This document shows, in pieces, positions 32,860 through 44,400 of a DNA stretch of 64,000 nt. The notes beneath the pieces are model-generated. The model was not told the DNA's origin. It searched no databases and saw only the letters and a program-made list of their open reading frames with translations. Each line of letters opens with the position of its first letter. Positions within the stretch are counted from its first letter, which is position 1. A program made the position numbers and the translations under genes. Source of the DNA: Thuidium tamariscinum (lineage: Eukaryota; Streptophyta; Bryopsida; Hypnales; Thuidiaceae); assembly GCA_947034885.2 (NCBI GenBank), contig OX344749.2, positions 10,369,501-10,433,500 on the forward strand, read 5' to 3'.

Positions 32860-35058
32860 CTGATCATACACTTTTGCCTACATAATTGAGCATTATGACT
32901 TTTCCATCCAACATCCAATTATCACCCCTAATGTTCATCTCATTTTTTTGATTACATAATAGTAGATTACATCAAGCAATGAACTTGTCATTGGGAATTG
33001 TGAGAAGAAATGCATGTCCTTGTTGGGCTCTCCTTCCTTGTCAACAAATCTTCTCATGTAAGCTCGTCTTTCATTGGCATTGCCCTAGACAAAATGATTC
33101 ATATAACAAAATTCTTTTCCAATCATCCATAACAATTGTTAACCAACCTAAACCATTTTCTTCATTGGACTTTGGAATAATTCATCATGGAATTGTTAAG
33201 AATGAATTTAGTTTAATGTGTAGGAAGTCATTGGCTAATTAGGAAGTTGCAATGCTAGTGTCATTGGTTGGTTGGGAAGTTGCAACCATAGACGTTCTTG
33301 TTTTCTAAGAGAGCAAAAGAAACTCTCTATATGTGAGAGACATTAAGATAATGTCTCCTAGGGTTAGTTAATAGTTTTATTTCAAATGAATTTTTCATTC
33401 ATAATATTAATTTTGGAAGTCTTACTTGATCTCTCATTAGAAGCAACATATTTTTTTGGATTTGAACATATTGCCTATGTTGAGTTCAGTTGTAGGATCA
33501 AGAAGCCTACTACTTTGCTATCTTGAACTCCATTGATTCATTTGGGTTATACAATGCATTGTACTAAAAAATATTTGGAAAATTATTAACTAGAGTTTGA
33601 ATGGAATTAGCAAAAAGTTATTTTAGAAAATTGAAAATTTCCTATCCTTATGTCATTGACCTTGAGATTAGGTTAGTTTCTTGCAATAGATCACCAAAAG
33701 CATTTAAGAGGTTTAGAAGTAAATCATGCAATATTATAAGTTACATTTTTATTTCAAATATATTTATGCACTCTGGTCAAATAGTTCACTTCAATTGAAA
33801 GTTTTAGGCAAATGCATCTACAAATTTTATTCCATTTTGAAAAAATGTGGCAATTTCATCCACTAACTAGGCCATAGAATTTGTATCAATATATTTTCTT
33901 TGAAATTTTATGAAATTTACTTGGAGGCTTTTTATCAAGAAGGCAATTACACCCAAAACTATCACATAATAAACTACCTGCCTTAACCCTTGAATACCCC
34001 AGAGACCAAAATCTGGCCTCTCTTATTTGAAAAACTTTCTTGTTTGACTATTATAATCTTTTGCGTGGTATGGTCAAAGGATGTGTCATTTTCCTCAAAC
34101 CTCCAGGTCTCTCTTGACTACTAATTGGTATGGTTGGTTTATGTGGATTTCGTCTTAGAAGAAAGTTTGAGTAGAATGAGTTTGGAAAGGTTTGGATTTC
34201 AATGAATTTGCTCTGGGTGCTCAGGGGTTAAGGTATAGATTCCTTCAGTGATGGAATTTTCTATTTCTTAAATGAATCTCACAAACTATTGGTTCATTTT
34301 CTTTGTCCGTTGATGATTCACTCATTTATTCCGACACTTATTCTTTGGATCTATTTAAATTTATTCTCATTATTGAAGTGACTATCTTTAATATTTGTTT
34401 ACATCCAATCTACACCAATATGATTAATTTGTATACAAGAAATAACAAAAATAATTATTTTTTACCTCATAACCATCTCTATATGTAGAAATTATCAAAT
34501 AGATTTAGCCTACTAACTATTAATTCCCAAAGTTCTATAACTATGCTTTATCTAAAAACAATTCTAAACTTGTGAAATCTAGTGTAAATTATAAAATTGA
34601 TTTATTTTTGCTATTAAAACTTCTTCTACATACTTTCATACTTTGACAACATAGATTACAAGACATTAGCTTTTAAAGTTGAAAACACACACTTCTCTTT
34701 GAACATTGCCATACTAGGTTCTCTAAATGTTGCATTCAAGCATTGATTCTTCTCTAGCATTTTGTTATCAAATTGCACCAAAATAATGAACTATGCACTA
34801 AGCTCTTGAAACATAAACAATAAAATCTTAGATAAAATTGCCCCCAAAGCTTCAAATCAAAAAGAAAAGTTGGGTGAAATTGCCAAAAGAATTCAAATAA
34901 AAATCCCATCTTAGATGAAATCACCAATTGTGGATGAAAACAAAATTATAGGAAATACACATGATATGTGTTAATGTGATATTTTCTATCCAATATGTGG
35001 ATGAATGTTGAAATTAGGAACACCACTATAGAAAAAAAAAATTGCCTTTCTATATATC
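32860..35058. other. AT-rich intergenic, no gene seen
   Basis: An 87-residue frame at 32979-33242 has no recognisable domain or partner exon. Near 33985-34230 lies CTTAACCCTTGAATACCCC, with TGCTCAGGGGTTAAGG about 250 bp later. This pair looks like the ends of one more TTAA-bounded element (about 33983-34234). Confidence 0.45.
33983..34234. mobile_element. Probable TTAA-bounded MITE, single copy
   Basis: The left end is TTAACCCTTGAATACCCCAG and the right end GGTGCTCAGGGGTTAA. Both carry TTAA and a CCC(C/T)TGA-type start when read inward. No second copy was found in the window, so the boundaries rest on the ends alone. Confidence 0.5.
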
Positions 35059-35232
35059 TACACTAAATAGTGAAATTAGAGTACTCCTCACTACTTTCTT
35101 GACATTCCACACTATATAAATATTTATTGTTATTGTACATGAATGCACTACTTTTGAATTAGTTATTGAAGTGGTTGAAATTCGTGAACCTCTATTGGTC
35201 AAGTCAGTTTATTTTGTCACTATCCCCTACTA

Positions 35233-35335
35233 AGGGCAAAACACCCATTCCCGTCCATATGTAGCAGGGGTGCACATTTTTCAAAGAAAAATGTACACCC
35301 ATACTACATATGGACGGGAATGGGTGTTCCCACCT
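35233..35335. mobile_element. 103-bp TA-flanked hairpin MITE
   Basis: The arms ACACCCATTCCCGTCCATAT and ATATGGACGGGAATGGGTGT pair perfectly. The pairing continues, with small mismatches, through GGGGTGCACATTTTTC near the loop. TA lies on each side (35231-35232 and 35336-35337). Ends of the AGGTGGGAACACCC type relate it to the AGGT families. Confidence 0.8.
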
Positions 35336-35501
35336 TAGGCCTTGGTGGCTGGCGGGCTTGTATTTCTCTCTCTGCGATGAAATCCTATTTCATTTGTTTT
35401 AAATTTAAAAAATAAAAATTTATAAACCTCCATGTGTACAAATGGAAATATGTGTAGATTTGTTGATTTTGATGGCTTGTAGAGTAACTTTCTTGGGGTA
35501 A

Positions 35502-35550
35502 GGCAACCTAATTGTACGGGCAACCTAATTGTATGGGCAACCTAATTTCA
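35502..35550 (+). repeat. Three 17-bp tandem units
   Basis: GGCAACCTAATTGTACG, GGCAACCTAATTGTATG and GGCAACCTAATTTCA follow each other. The last one runs into the TIR of the 35059-35563 element. The 53824-54076 copy has only one such unit, so the other two arose here. Confidence 0.75.
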
Positions 35551-35571
35551 CTATTTAGTGTAGGTTATAGA

Positions 35572-35848
35572 TAATAAAGGAATAAGGTGCTGTAGATGGA
35601 CTGCTCCGTCCGTCCATCCAGGGAAGGGCTGACCTGGAAGACAGGTAATTTAGTTAAGTCCCACAGCCGAACTAAACTTGGAGCACCGGTCGCTGCACAG
35701 GAACTCACTTTGAAAATCACTAATGGTGAAACTGAAACTGAAAGGGGCAGTAACTCATTGGAAGTTGAGGTCCAGTAATCGACCGTCCAAGGGGAAATAT
35801 AGATCTACTGTTGAGGCTGGCCAACTAAACATTTTAGATTTTTTTTCC
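35572..35848. other. Moderate-GC single-copy stretch, unknown
   Basis: This stretch is compositionally more balanced than its neighbours and contains CCGTCCGTCCATCCAGGG and a CGACCGTCC word. A 60-codon frame at 35596-35778 has no recognisable motif. It may be host-derived sequence, but I see no function. Confidence 0.35.
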
Positions 35849-35955
35849 TTAGATGCAGGAAAGGATAACGGGAAAATGGCGGGTTTTGGGGTAAATTTTT
35901 TATTCTATTTGAATAAAATACAAATTTTTGAAAGCAAAGGTTCATAGATCCCTAC
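35849..35955 (+). repeat. Direct repeat unit 1 flanking a MITE
   Basis: The unit starts with GATGCAGGAAAGGATAAC, goes through GGTAAATTTTTTATT and ends with GGTTCATAGATCCCTAC. The second unit is 36187-36297, and a 217-bp MITE lies between them. Confidence 0.75.
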
Positions 35956-35968
35956 TTTTTTTCCCTAA

Positions 35969-36185
35969 GGGAGAGGCACCCAATGGCGCACATGTACCCA
36001 ATGCCATCCGTTTCTACAACACACAATCATTTTAGGCTATAAATGTAGGTAGGCAGTACATGGCTTATTTTTTTGGCCTAAAACAATAAGCAGTCTACAA
36101 TCCCGCTACATTTCTGTTCTAGAATGAACGACTGACTTAGAAATGGATAGTATTGGGTGCAGGTGCACCATTGGGTGCCTCTCCC
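35969..36185. mobile_element. 217-bp MITE with ~41-bp imperfect TIRs
   Basis: The left end is GGGAGAGGCACCCAATGGCG and the right end, read inverted, is GGGAGAGGCACCCAATGGTG. Similarity continues to about 41 bp. No target duplication is obvious. It sits between two direct repeat units of ~105 bp. Confidence 0.75.
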
Positions 36186-36186
36186 A

Positions 36187-36297
36187 TAGATGTAGGAAAG
36201 GATAACAGAAAAATGGCAGTTTTCAGGGTAAATTTTTTATTTTATTTGAATAAAAATACAAATTTTTGAAGGCAAAGGTACATAGGTTCCTATTTGT
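36187..36297 (+). repeat. Direct repeat unit 2 flanking a MITE
   Basis: GATGTAGGAAAGGATAAC through GGTACATAGGTTCC is about 90% similar to 35849-35955 in the same orientation. Confidence 0.75.
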
Positions 36298-36852
36298 GCA
36301 CATAGCTAGCAATAGTTATCACTTAAGTTGGGTCTTTGAATAGAATATGGGAGTTCAAAAATGGATGAAGAAGATGTTGTCATTGTTCATAAAATTATAT
36401 TCATGTGACTTCACTTTGTCAAAAACCGAGAAAGAATCGTGTGTACGAAGAGCATCCCCATGTCTGCACTCTAAAAGCCAAAAAGATGTTAATGTGGTGA
36501 GGTAGGGTTGTGGCATTGCGCCATGTCAAGCACACGAAGCTAAAAAAAACTACATAGCCATGCTAGAAAATATAAAGGGCATTGGCAAATTGAGGGTCTT
36601 GCAAGTGCCTCGCTATCCCAAGTGTTGACCTTTGGTGGCCATAACTTGGTCCCACATCTATTGCTTGGCAACTCTATTTAGTCCAAACTGTTGAATGTGA
36701 ACCCTATTGAGCCACCCTAGTTAGCTAGACAATGGTGGTCCCCTATAACATATCTTCAAACACCTAGGGAAATGTGTTTGGTGAATAAAATTTCAATTTT
36801 GGCATGGGGTACTTTAGAAATGGAAGACCCTAGTTGGTAAGCAACGTGCCTC
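36298..36852. other. Intergenic, no gene seen
   Basis: Near 36433-36456 there is AGAGCATCCCCATGTCTGCA, resembling one end of the hairpin MITE at 59854-59984. A second end was not found. Nothing else is supported. Confidence 0.4.
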
Positions 36853-37969
36853 TTAACCCCTAAAGAACCAAGCCCTCTTTTCTGCCAAAAAACATTGAAA
36901 ACTGCCATTTTCATAGCAAAGAACAAAAAGACATTTAAATTGTGTTTTTTTTTCCACGTCTAACTATAGGATCTTACACCTTACTAGTATAAAAAAAGTA
37001 TGGAAAAAACTTCAAAATTTTTGACCCCACGGATTGCAAGATATTTGCGTTTAAAGTAGAAAAGATAAGTTTTTCAGCACATTGCGGGATAGGATTTTTT
37101 GACTTTAAACATTTTTAACTTAAAAATTTTGCACTACAGAGTTTTGAGCTTTAAATCTTCATAGTGCAAATTTGAGTCGAGAATCTAAGAAGAAAAAAGA
37201 ATTTCAAAAGAAATTAATTTTCAAACTTAAAGAAATTGTTAAGTAGAAGTAGGTACAAGATAGAAGGAAAATCTAAAATTTTAATATCTTTTAGATGGAA
37301 TTAAAATGCACTAATCCTAATGGTGAGATTATTCTAGCAAATAAACTAAACCATGAAGTTTGTTTGTTTTTAAATTGCATTCAAGAATGAAACATACATT
37401 GACATTTTAATTTGTAAAAAGTAGGAAAAACATTTTTGAACAAAACTAAAAATTGGCCATTTGAGAGGACTTTTTGCTAATGAGGTTTGACTAAAAAAAT
37501 GAATTCAAAACCATTTCTAATGTTTTGAAGTGTGCGTGCAAGGGAGGCCTGTTTGCACTAATGTAGAGGTCATAAAATAATTTTTTTTTGATGCCCTTTG
37601 ATAGGGACATGTCTACCTACTGTAAAAACATACCACAAAAATTTCAACCAAAAATCATTAATTTAAACGAATCAATAGTATAAAAAACCCTAATCTTGAA
37701 AGTGTGACAAATTAACTAAAAAAACTTTTAAATCTAAAATAATTTTTTTAAAATTTTGAGAAATATAGATTATGATCGCAATGAAGAATTCTAAAAATAT
37801 TTTTTTGGTTTGGGCATTGGATTCATCAATCAAAAGTTATAGCATTGGACAAGAACAAATTTTACAAAGCAGTACAAAAGTGGTCGGGGTTTCTTGCAAT
37901 GACCCTCATAGTGAATTGCCCCAAATTGCCATATTGCTAAAAAACACAATTCGGGCATTTAGGGGTTAA
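36853..37969 (+). mobile_element. TTAA-flanked TIR element, family TTAA-1, copy D (long form)
   Basis: The ends are TTAACCCCTAAAGAACC and GCATTTAGGGGTTAA. Sub-terminal sequence matches copy A (AAAACTGCCATTTTC, TAACTATAGGATCTTA, GATTGCAAGATATT, CAAATTGCCATATTGC). The centre differs and contains ~500 bp related to the 40961-41679 element (ATTTTAATTTGTAAAAA, GTTTCTTGCAATGACC). Confidence 0.75.
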
Positions 37970-38935
37970 TTAATACATTCAATACTCAAAACCATTATAA
38001 CTTTTTAGAAGCAACCAATGAAGTTGAGATATTTAATGTTATAGGGGTTGCTATTGAAGGTGAGTCTAATATTAAATACAAACTATTGTTTTTTTTTAAA
38101 CTTTGAATATTTGTAAAATATTATAAAGAATGTCAAAAAATTATGAAACCACTTGTGTTTAATTTCTTTCATATTCGCTAATAACTTCATAAAAAAATTG
38201 GTAATTCGATCTTTGAATAAGTGGAACTAAAAGAAGTGTCTCTCATAGGCATTCCTATCTACATTGTTCCACTTGTAAGGGTTTGAAATGTTGTTGGACA
38301 AATATTGATAAGAAAAGTTTGTATTGGAGTCAATGGCTTAAATACACACTTTACTCTATGTAGAAATTTGAATACAAAATCTAAAACTAGAGACCTCCAA
38401 TTAGTTCAAAAGCATTTTAAGTACCAAAATAACCAACTACAAAATAGTGGACAGGATTTGGCTTTAAAATTTTTGTGCAAATCTTTGACACTAAGCATAT
38501 GTGTTTCAATACTTGACTCGGAATATGCGAAGGTAAAATATACTATATTGCACATAATTCAAACCTCAAGACTATGTTTATTGCTAGCTCGGCTTGATCT
38601 TAGATCGTATGTCAGCTTAGAAGTTGTTGGAAACAATCTTGATATAAGATCAAAAATTCCATTCAAGTATTGAAGTTTTATAGAAAGTGAAAAAAAGTTA
38701 ATAAGTGTAAAATGGTGCATTTTGATTTTGTGTCTTAACGTACCATTGGTATTTTCATTTATCATCGAAGATTTTTCACTTATGAATTCAAGAATGACTT
38801 CAAAAAATATCATTGAACTAGTTGACTATTATTTTGTGAAATCCAATATTCCTAAAATTCTAATGACAATAGTTTGGGTAGAAATATGTGAGCTAAAATT
38901 TAGATTACTAGTTTGATTGTTGCCAATCATTGGTC
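37970..38935. other. AT-rich intergenic, no gene supported
   Basis: A 122-residue frame at 38305-38673 has no recognisable domain, biased AT-driven composition and no adjoining exon. It is overlapped by a similar-sized minus-strand frame. I leave it uncalled. Confidence 0.45.
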
Positions 38936-39591
38936 TTAATTCCTAAATGCTCAAGACATCAAAATCTAGTGTTCGCAAAACTTTGAATTTAAAGAAAACC
39001 TAATCAAATTGCTATTTTTTGTAGTTTGAATTTTTGGAGAATTCTTTTTGAAGTCTACTTTAAACACCAAAAACCCAATCCTGAAAATGATTGACTAAGA
39101 TTTTTGTATTTAAAGTTTTGTGCAAAGGTATCCACTGCGATTTTGAGTTTTTCTAGTGTTGGGGGCTCTTGGAAACAAGTGTCAAATACACTAGATCTTG
39201 GAGAAAAAATCACATTACAAATTCATTTAAAAAAATTGTAGAGTAGATTTTGAGAAGCCATAAATTGATTGGGGTTATGCATGTTAGGCCCTTTCACCTT
39301 ATATTTTTTTGGTCACCAAATTTTTAGATTTGACTTTTGGAAAGAGGGTTGGAAGACTTCACATTACTTTTGCAATTTTAACACCCTCATGATCAAACAT
39401 CATAATCTTTCAATCCATAAGTGATATTGTTGTGTTTTCTTTTTCTAAATGATCTTTAACATGTCTAGTTTGAATTTGTACGATTACATTTCTAAAAAAA
39501 TTGATAAAGCTCATCATAAAGTTGACTTTTTGTTCACTTTGGAGAAAATTTCTAAGAAACTCAAAAAGATCCTTGGGCATTTAGGGGTTAA
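38936..39591. mobile_element. TTAA-flanked element, TTAA-1-like, copy G
   Basis: The left end is TTAATTCCTAAATGCTCAAG and the right end is CTTGGGCATTTAGGGGTTAA. Both are bounded by TTAA and form a TIR of about 17 bp with mismatches. The 656-bp interior is unlike copies A-C, so it shares ends but not content. Confidence 0.65.
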
Positions 39592-39861
39592 AGTTGTTAA
39601 AATTGCGCTTGAGCGATAGGGTTTAAAATGGAAATTGAGAAATAATTAATAAAATCCACTCAAATGGATTGATTGGATCAAAATTATTAGTGACTTTCAA
39701 GTTGTTTTGGATCCTGATTTTGTAAGTTACAAAGAGTTGAAGCTCAAAAGGTAATGAGTCATTTTTAGTCAACATTAACTGCACAATCTTGTCAAAAGCC
39801 AAATCCTTATTATCTCTATTAATTTTGGTTTCAATCCAACTCATAGATTGTAAGATTATAA

Positions 39862-40107
39862 ATGGTCAATTTCGTTAAAATGGCGACACCCCATTAAAAT
39901 GGCATGACATTCTATTAAAATGGCACAACATTCCATTAAAATGGCACATTTTTTTTTCTACCACTAAGCCTCTATGTCAAAATTGTACAAAAATATGTCA
40001 AAATGGCACTTGAAATTTGTCAAAGTGGCACATGGAATATGTCAAAATGGCACTAGAATTTGTCAAAATGGCACTTGGAATACCGCCATTTTAACGAAAT
40101 TGACCAT
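39862..40107. mobile_element. 246-bp MITE with perfect 24-bp TIRs and internal motif repeats
   Basis: The two ends are exact reverse complements over 24 bp, beginning ATGGTCAATTTCGTTAAAAT. Inside, the motif (A/G)TTAAAATGGC occurs four times from the left end, and GTCAAA(A/G)TGGCAC about four times toward the right, all in the same orientation. ATAA follows the right end and precedes the left end, a possible 4-bp target duplication. It is non-coding and no second copy is in the window. The perfect TIR suggests recent activity or strong constraint. Confidence 0.88.
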
Positions 40108-40960
40108 ATAACAAAAAAGTAAAGGTTACCACAAGAAAATCCATATTATAGTGTACCTAAAATTGTGCTTTGCCATAAACTCTTATAAACACATAACATT
40201 TTTGAAAGTTGGCATCTTACACTCACTCTTACAATAATTAAATTCCACATGTATGAAAACAAGTATTGTATTTTTTGGATTGAAAATGAGTGAGAAAATG
40301 GTCTTGCAATAGTGACCACTTCATTGTTAAATTTTAGAAATTATGAGATAAATGGAACTAAATTGTTACAAATTTGAACCCAAAATTCAAGATCAAATAT
40401 AATAGAGTAAAAGAACACAAGACATATAATAGGAAAAATAATAATTTAAAAATAGCTCAAATCCAAGTGTATGATGTGTACTTTAGTGATTGTCACTAGA
40501 TACAAACAAAAAGAGGTAAAAAAAACCAAATGCCTCCACCTCATTGGCCATAGTTCCTTATCCAATGACTCTTTGAGTGTTTATCTTAAACCTTTGAAGG
40601 ATAAATTGGTGGCCATGGAAATCATGCATTTTAATATCATGTGACATCATCTACTTTGAATAAGCCAAATATACTCATTCAAGGTCAAAGTACTGTAGAA
40701 GATCTTCCCTTTCCACCCCTAATACTGAGGATGAAAAGTTGTACTTCTGCCCTATATAGAAAGATTCTTTGACATTCATTGGACGCCGAATGTCCAGAGC
40801 GGCGTTCAAGAGTTAAACCAACCACACTTTGTAAATTTTATAAATCCAATAGTGAATCTTCTTCTAAATCTGAATGCGCCACTCCATAGTTAACTTTATT
40901 ATCTTGAGAATGAGTCCAAGAATAAGTGACTATTCACATTCCTAAGTCTAGAAATGGATC
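40108..40960. other. AT-rich intergenic, no gene seen
   Basis: Nothing supported was found. A GC-richer patch at 40780-40812 (GGACGCCGAATGTCC) is a short imperfect palindrome. Confidence 0.4.
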
Positions 40961-41679
40961 ATTGCAAGAAACACCGTCCATTTTCCATAGCGTTTTGTAG
41001 TACACCCCTTTTTTCTTTAGGAATACTATTTAATTAGAAAAAAAAAATTTAATATGAAAAATATTTACAATGTATACACCTTAAAGAAGAAGGTGCCCTG
41101 TGGAAGAAAAATTTAGGAAAATTCTCTAAGTAGGAGAACTAGAAAAGTGGAAAATCTCATGAAAATGGGCATATTTACATTTTAATTTGTAAAAAATAGG
41201 AAAAGATCTTTTTCTCAAATCTAAAAATTGTCCATTAGGGAAGAGTTGATGGTGATGAGATTTCACCAAAAAAAAAAATCTTAGCACCATTGTCAGTGGT
41301 CAGAAATTGCGTGCAATTGGAGTGTTGTTTGCACGCATGTGGAGGACATAAAATAATGTATTTTTAGATTTCCTCTGGTAGGAATATGCTTTCCTACTAT
41401 GCAAATTCATCATGAAAATTTCAACTTCAGATCATTAAATTTGGGTACTCCGAATGTAGTAAAAACCCCTAAACCTCAATTTGTGACAAATTAACAAAAA
41501 TTAATTTTAAATATAAAATGATTTTTTTAATTTCTGAAAAATAAGGGATGTAAAACCATCAAGTTAGAGAGGTCCAATAATTATTTCATATTCTCGAATA
41601 TTTTTATTCAAAAGTTATAGCAGAAAAGAACAATGAAACTCCAATTGTGACGAGAAATAGAACTGGTGTTTCTTGCAAT
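40961..41679. mobile_element. TIR element with ends ATTGCAAGAAACACC
   Basis: The left end ATTGCAAGAAACACC and the right end GGTGTTTCTTGCAAT form a perfect 15-bp TIR. The 719-bp interior resembles the central part of 36853-37969 and has the (T/A)TTTAATTTGTAAAAA block also found in the foldback 3465-4554. A related end (ATTTCTTGCAATCA) is at about 55548-55561. Confidence 0.75.
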
Positions 41680-41740
41680 CACCCAAATGGCTGTTCTAAA
41701 AACTGATCAACCATATTATGGTTGATGAAAATTTTAAAGG

Positions 41741-42142
41741 TTAACCCATTAAAGACTAATTGATCACTTTTTGGGTTGATATTGATACTTTTTCATTGTT
41801 AGCCAAAGATTTAGAATGAAATAGGATATAGACAAAAAGGAACGGGTGCAGAGAATGGCAAATCAAATGCATTGGGACAAGAATTACAACAATCTTTGCT
41901 AGCATGTAGTTTAGAGGTTGAATAAACTAATGGAATATGAACTGAAATTACAAAAAAATTCCAACAAGAAAACCTTCAGTGGCCAAAAAATTTACTGTAG
42001 AGGCCCAAGGATTCATGCCAATTTCATTATTATGGTTGGATCTTCCAAATGCATCACAATTTGTTTGTTTTTCAATATTTATCTAAAGGCTAGGAAATGT
42101 TTTGCCCACCCCAAAAATCAACTACAATCCTTAATGGGTTAA
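41741..42142. mobile_element. 402-bp TTAA-bounded element, family TTAA-3
   Basis: The left end is TTAACCCATTAAAGAC and the right end is ATCCTTAATGGGTTAA. TTAA occurs at both outer edges (41741-41744 and 42139-42142), and CCCATTAA-type ends form the TIR. It is single-copy in the window. The frame at 41918-42142 ends in the terminal repeat and is not a gene. Confidence 0.65.
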
Positions 42143-43089
42143 TTTTCATACATTCAAGTGATGAATTTCATACACTAGGTAGAAAGATAATTATATGAGG
42201 ATTAATTTTTTCCAAATTTTCTTTCCATTTTCCTAACTCTTTTTCACCACTTTATTTATTAATTTTCTTTTTGTAATAACTTATGATATTGCAAGTTTTT
42301 CAAATAGCTCCTAATTGTCTACTCTTTTCAAATTTTCATGATTCCTAAGCCCTAAACAACCAATTCAAATTTTGAACAATCTCCTACAATGCCAATTTTT
42401 AATAAAACCTTTTGAAATTTTGACATAAAATGTGGATATGTACTTCTTAAATGTATGTATAATTTTTCCCTAATCATGTCTTGGGATCAAAAGTTATGCC
42501 CCCAAATGTCCCAATGATGTGGCTAGTTGTGGAATCTTTTACTAGCTCTATATGTACCTCTCAAATTTAGCAAGTAAGTGATTCATAGAACATATGATGC
42601 AATCGTAAAAATACCCACATCTAGTGCAAAAATCTCATTCTTGGAGGAATTAAAGCATGTTGACCTTATTGACTTTGTCGGACAAGTTTGAAAAAAATAT
42701 TCAAACTTGAAAAGCTATAGTCTTTCAATCCACATGGTCAAAGTTAAAAAATATTTCCACACATTAATGTAGCATGTGTTTCTAAAACAAATTTGTATAA
42801 ATGAATGAATGAATTTATTTATGTAAAAGAAATTACCTCATGGATCTAAATAGTGGCAATTTTTGACAATTTATGCCAAGAATAAACTTGGTTGCCTAGG
42901 GGATTTAAGATATAAATGTTGAAGAAGTTTTCAACCATTCTATATAAGGATTGACAAAACATTAAAGGATATTTGAAGCCTCTAAAAGACTGTGAGTTCC
43001 TAGCTAGTAGGGAATATAGGGACTGGGTACAAACTATGCTACATTAGTCAATTGACTGATTGAGATTAGGTTATGTCAAATATAATTAA
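42143..43089. other. AT-rich intergenic, no gene seen
   Basis: At 42985-43025 a GACTGTGAGTTCCTAGC stretch recalls the start of the GC-tipped MITE family, but no matching end follows at the expected distance. Confidence 0.4.
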
Positions 43090-44120
43090 TTAATTAAAAC
43101 TATATTTGTAGAACCTTTTTTAATTGACCAAAAAGATTGCCAAGCTATAACATTTGGAATTATAAAAAAAGGAAGTTTTGGGTCCTACCTTATTAGGTCA
43201 ATATGGTTTGACTCAACTTTGTGGAAGAAGAGTCATTGATTCATTTTTATTGGTAGAACAATACACACCGTGGAAAGCAAGCAAGTTGTAACAATTATCT
43301 AATTTACACATTCATCTATGACTTTCATTATCAAATTGATTTTAATTAATAAACTACATTTAAGTTTTGCAAATGTTATATTTTCTAGAATGTTTTTGGC
43401 AATTTCATTCACTTTTTCTTCTAATTTTTTCTAACATAAAAGAGGCTTGTATCCTAACTAAGTGAAAAATGGATTCATTCCAAATTGAAGCACTAGAAGG
43501 ATTTAAGTTACTCTTCAACTATGGGAAGTCAGACTATTAGATACAAGTAGTAATAATGGTTACTAGCACGTCAACTTTTGATAATAATGGCAATGTCTAA
43601 CATACTCAAAATCATCTTGCATTAAAAAGATTTTCCAAAAAAAAGAACTAAAAGAGTAAGTTTTCATTCTATTGGAGAATTCAACTTTAGAAAGAACCAA
43701 AATTCCAACAATTTAGAAGAACCTTTTTGAAAAAAATCAAGTACAAAAATAATTAAATAAAATTTCATAAATTTACACTAGAATTTGAGCTAATGGTTCT
43801 AAAATTGTTCTAAATCTACCATTTTTAGTGCATTTGGATTAAAATTAGAAAAATATTTTTTAATTTATTTTCAAATATATAGGTTTTTTCTATACTATTA
43901 TTGGAATGTTTGTACAAGATTTCAGCCCATTTAGCTTTATTGATTGCAAGATATAAGCATTAAAAGTTAATGAAATTTTTTTATAGCTTCACTAACTACT
44001 TGTCTTTTGCATTAGTATGCTCCTAATGCTATTCCAAATCTTTTATCCATCAAAAAATGACTTTTTAAGAACCTACTTGAGCCTCCAAAAGCCCCATGGA
44101 AAAACTATGGACCTTTAGGG
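43090..44120 (+). repeat. ~1.1-kb dispersed repeat, family L, copy 3
   Basis: The block is colinear with 6630-7655 and 14640-15690, with GGTCAATATGGTTTGACTCAA then ACTTTGTGG, ATTTAGTGCATTTGG-type text and GATTGCAAGATATAAGCAT. The right end GGACCTTTAGGGGATAAAA (about 44102) again resembles the TTAA-1 terminus. Confidence 0.5.
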
Positions 44121-44400
44121 GATAAAATGAACCTTCAACCATAAGATGAGATTTCAAGGCATTGAAAGACTATTTCAATCCTGTTCTTCAATCTCTGAAC
44201 CAATCATTGCTAGTCAAATTAAATAATCTAAAATAAATAAATAATAATAAGTTAAAAGAAAAATAGTTTTTTTAATTATTGAAAAAAATTAAATAATATT
44301 ATTTGACGTGGCACTTGCGTGTCCATGTTAGCTTGCTTGTGTGGCAGAATTCAAGGAGTTCTTATAGTCTAAAAACTTGTAGTCTTCCAAAAGGTCTAGA
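44121..44400. repeat. Possible decayed GC-tipped MITE
   Basis: The right part carries TTGACGTGGCACTTGCGTGT and a facing CCATGTTA, like the inverted ACGT-type pair of the CATTAGA family, next to an A/T-rich centre. Terminal repeats are no longer clear. Confidence 0.35.

Larger units (their letters stand above)
35059..35563. mobile_element. TIR element with perfect 22-bp ends, carrying an insertion
   Basis: The terminal repeats are a perfect inverted pair, CTACACTAAATAGTGAAATT(AG) at each end. The copy at 53824-54076 is 253 bp. Here the two halves (35059 to about 35220, and about 35420 to 35563) are separated by ~200 bp that includes the hairpin MITE at 35233-35335. The right side ends in three 17-bp units (35502-35550). 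Confidence 0.8.

Noticed and set aside
38305..38673. 122-residue plus-strand frame
   Set aside because: AT-driven composition, no recognisable motif, no neighbouring exon, and an overlapping minus-strand frame of similar quality.
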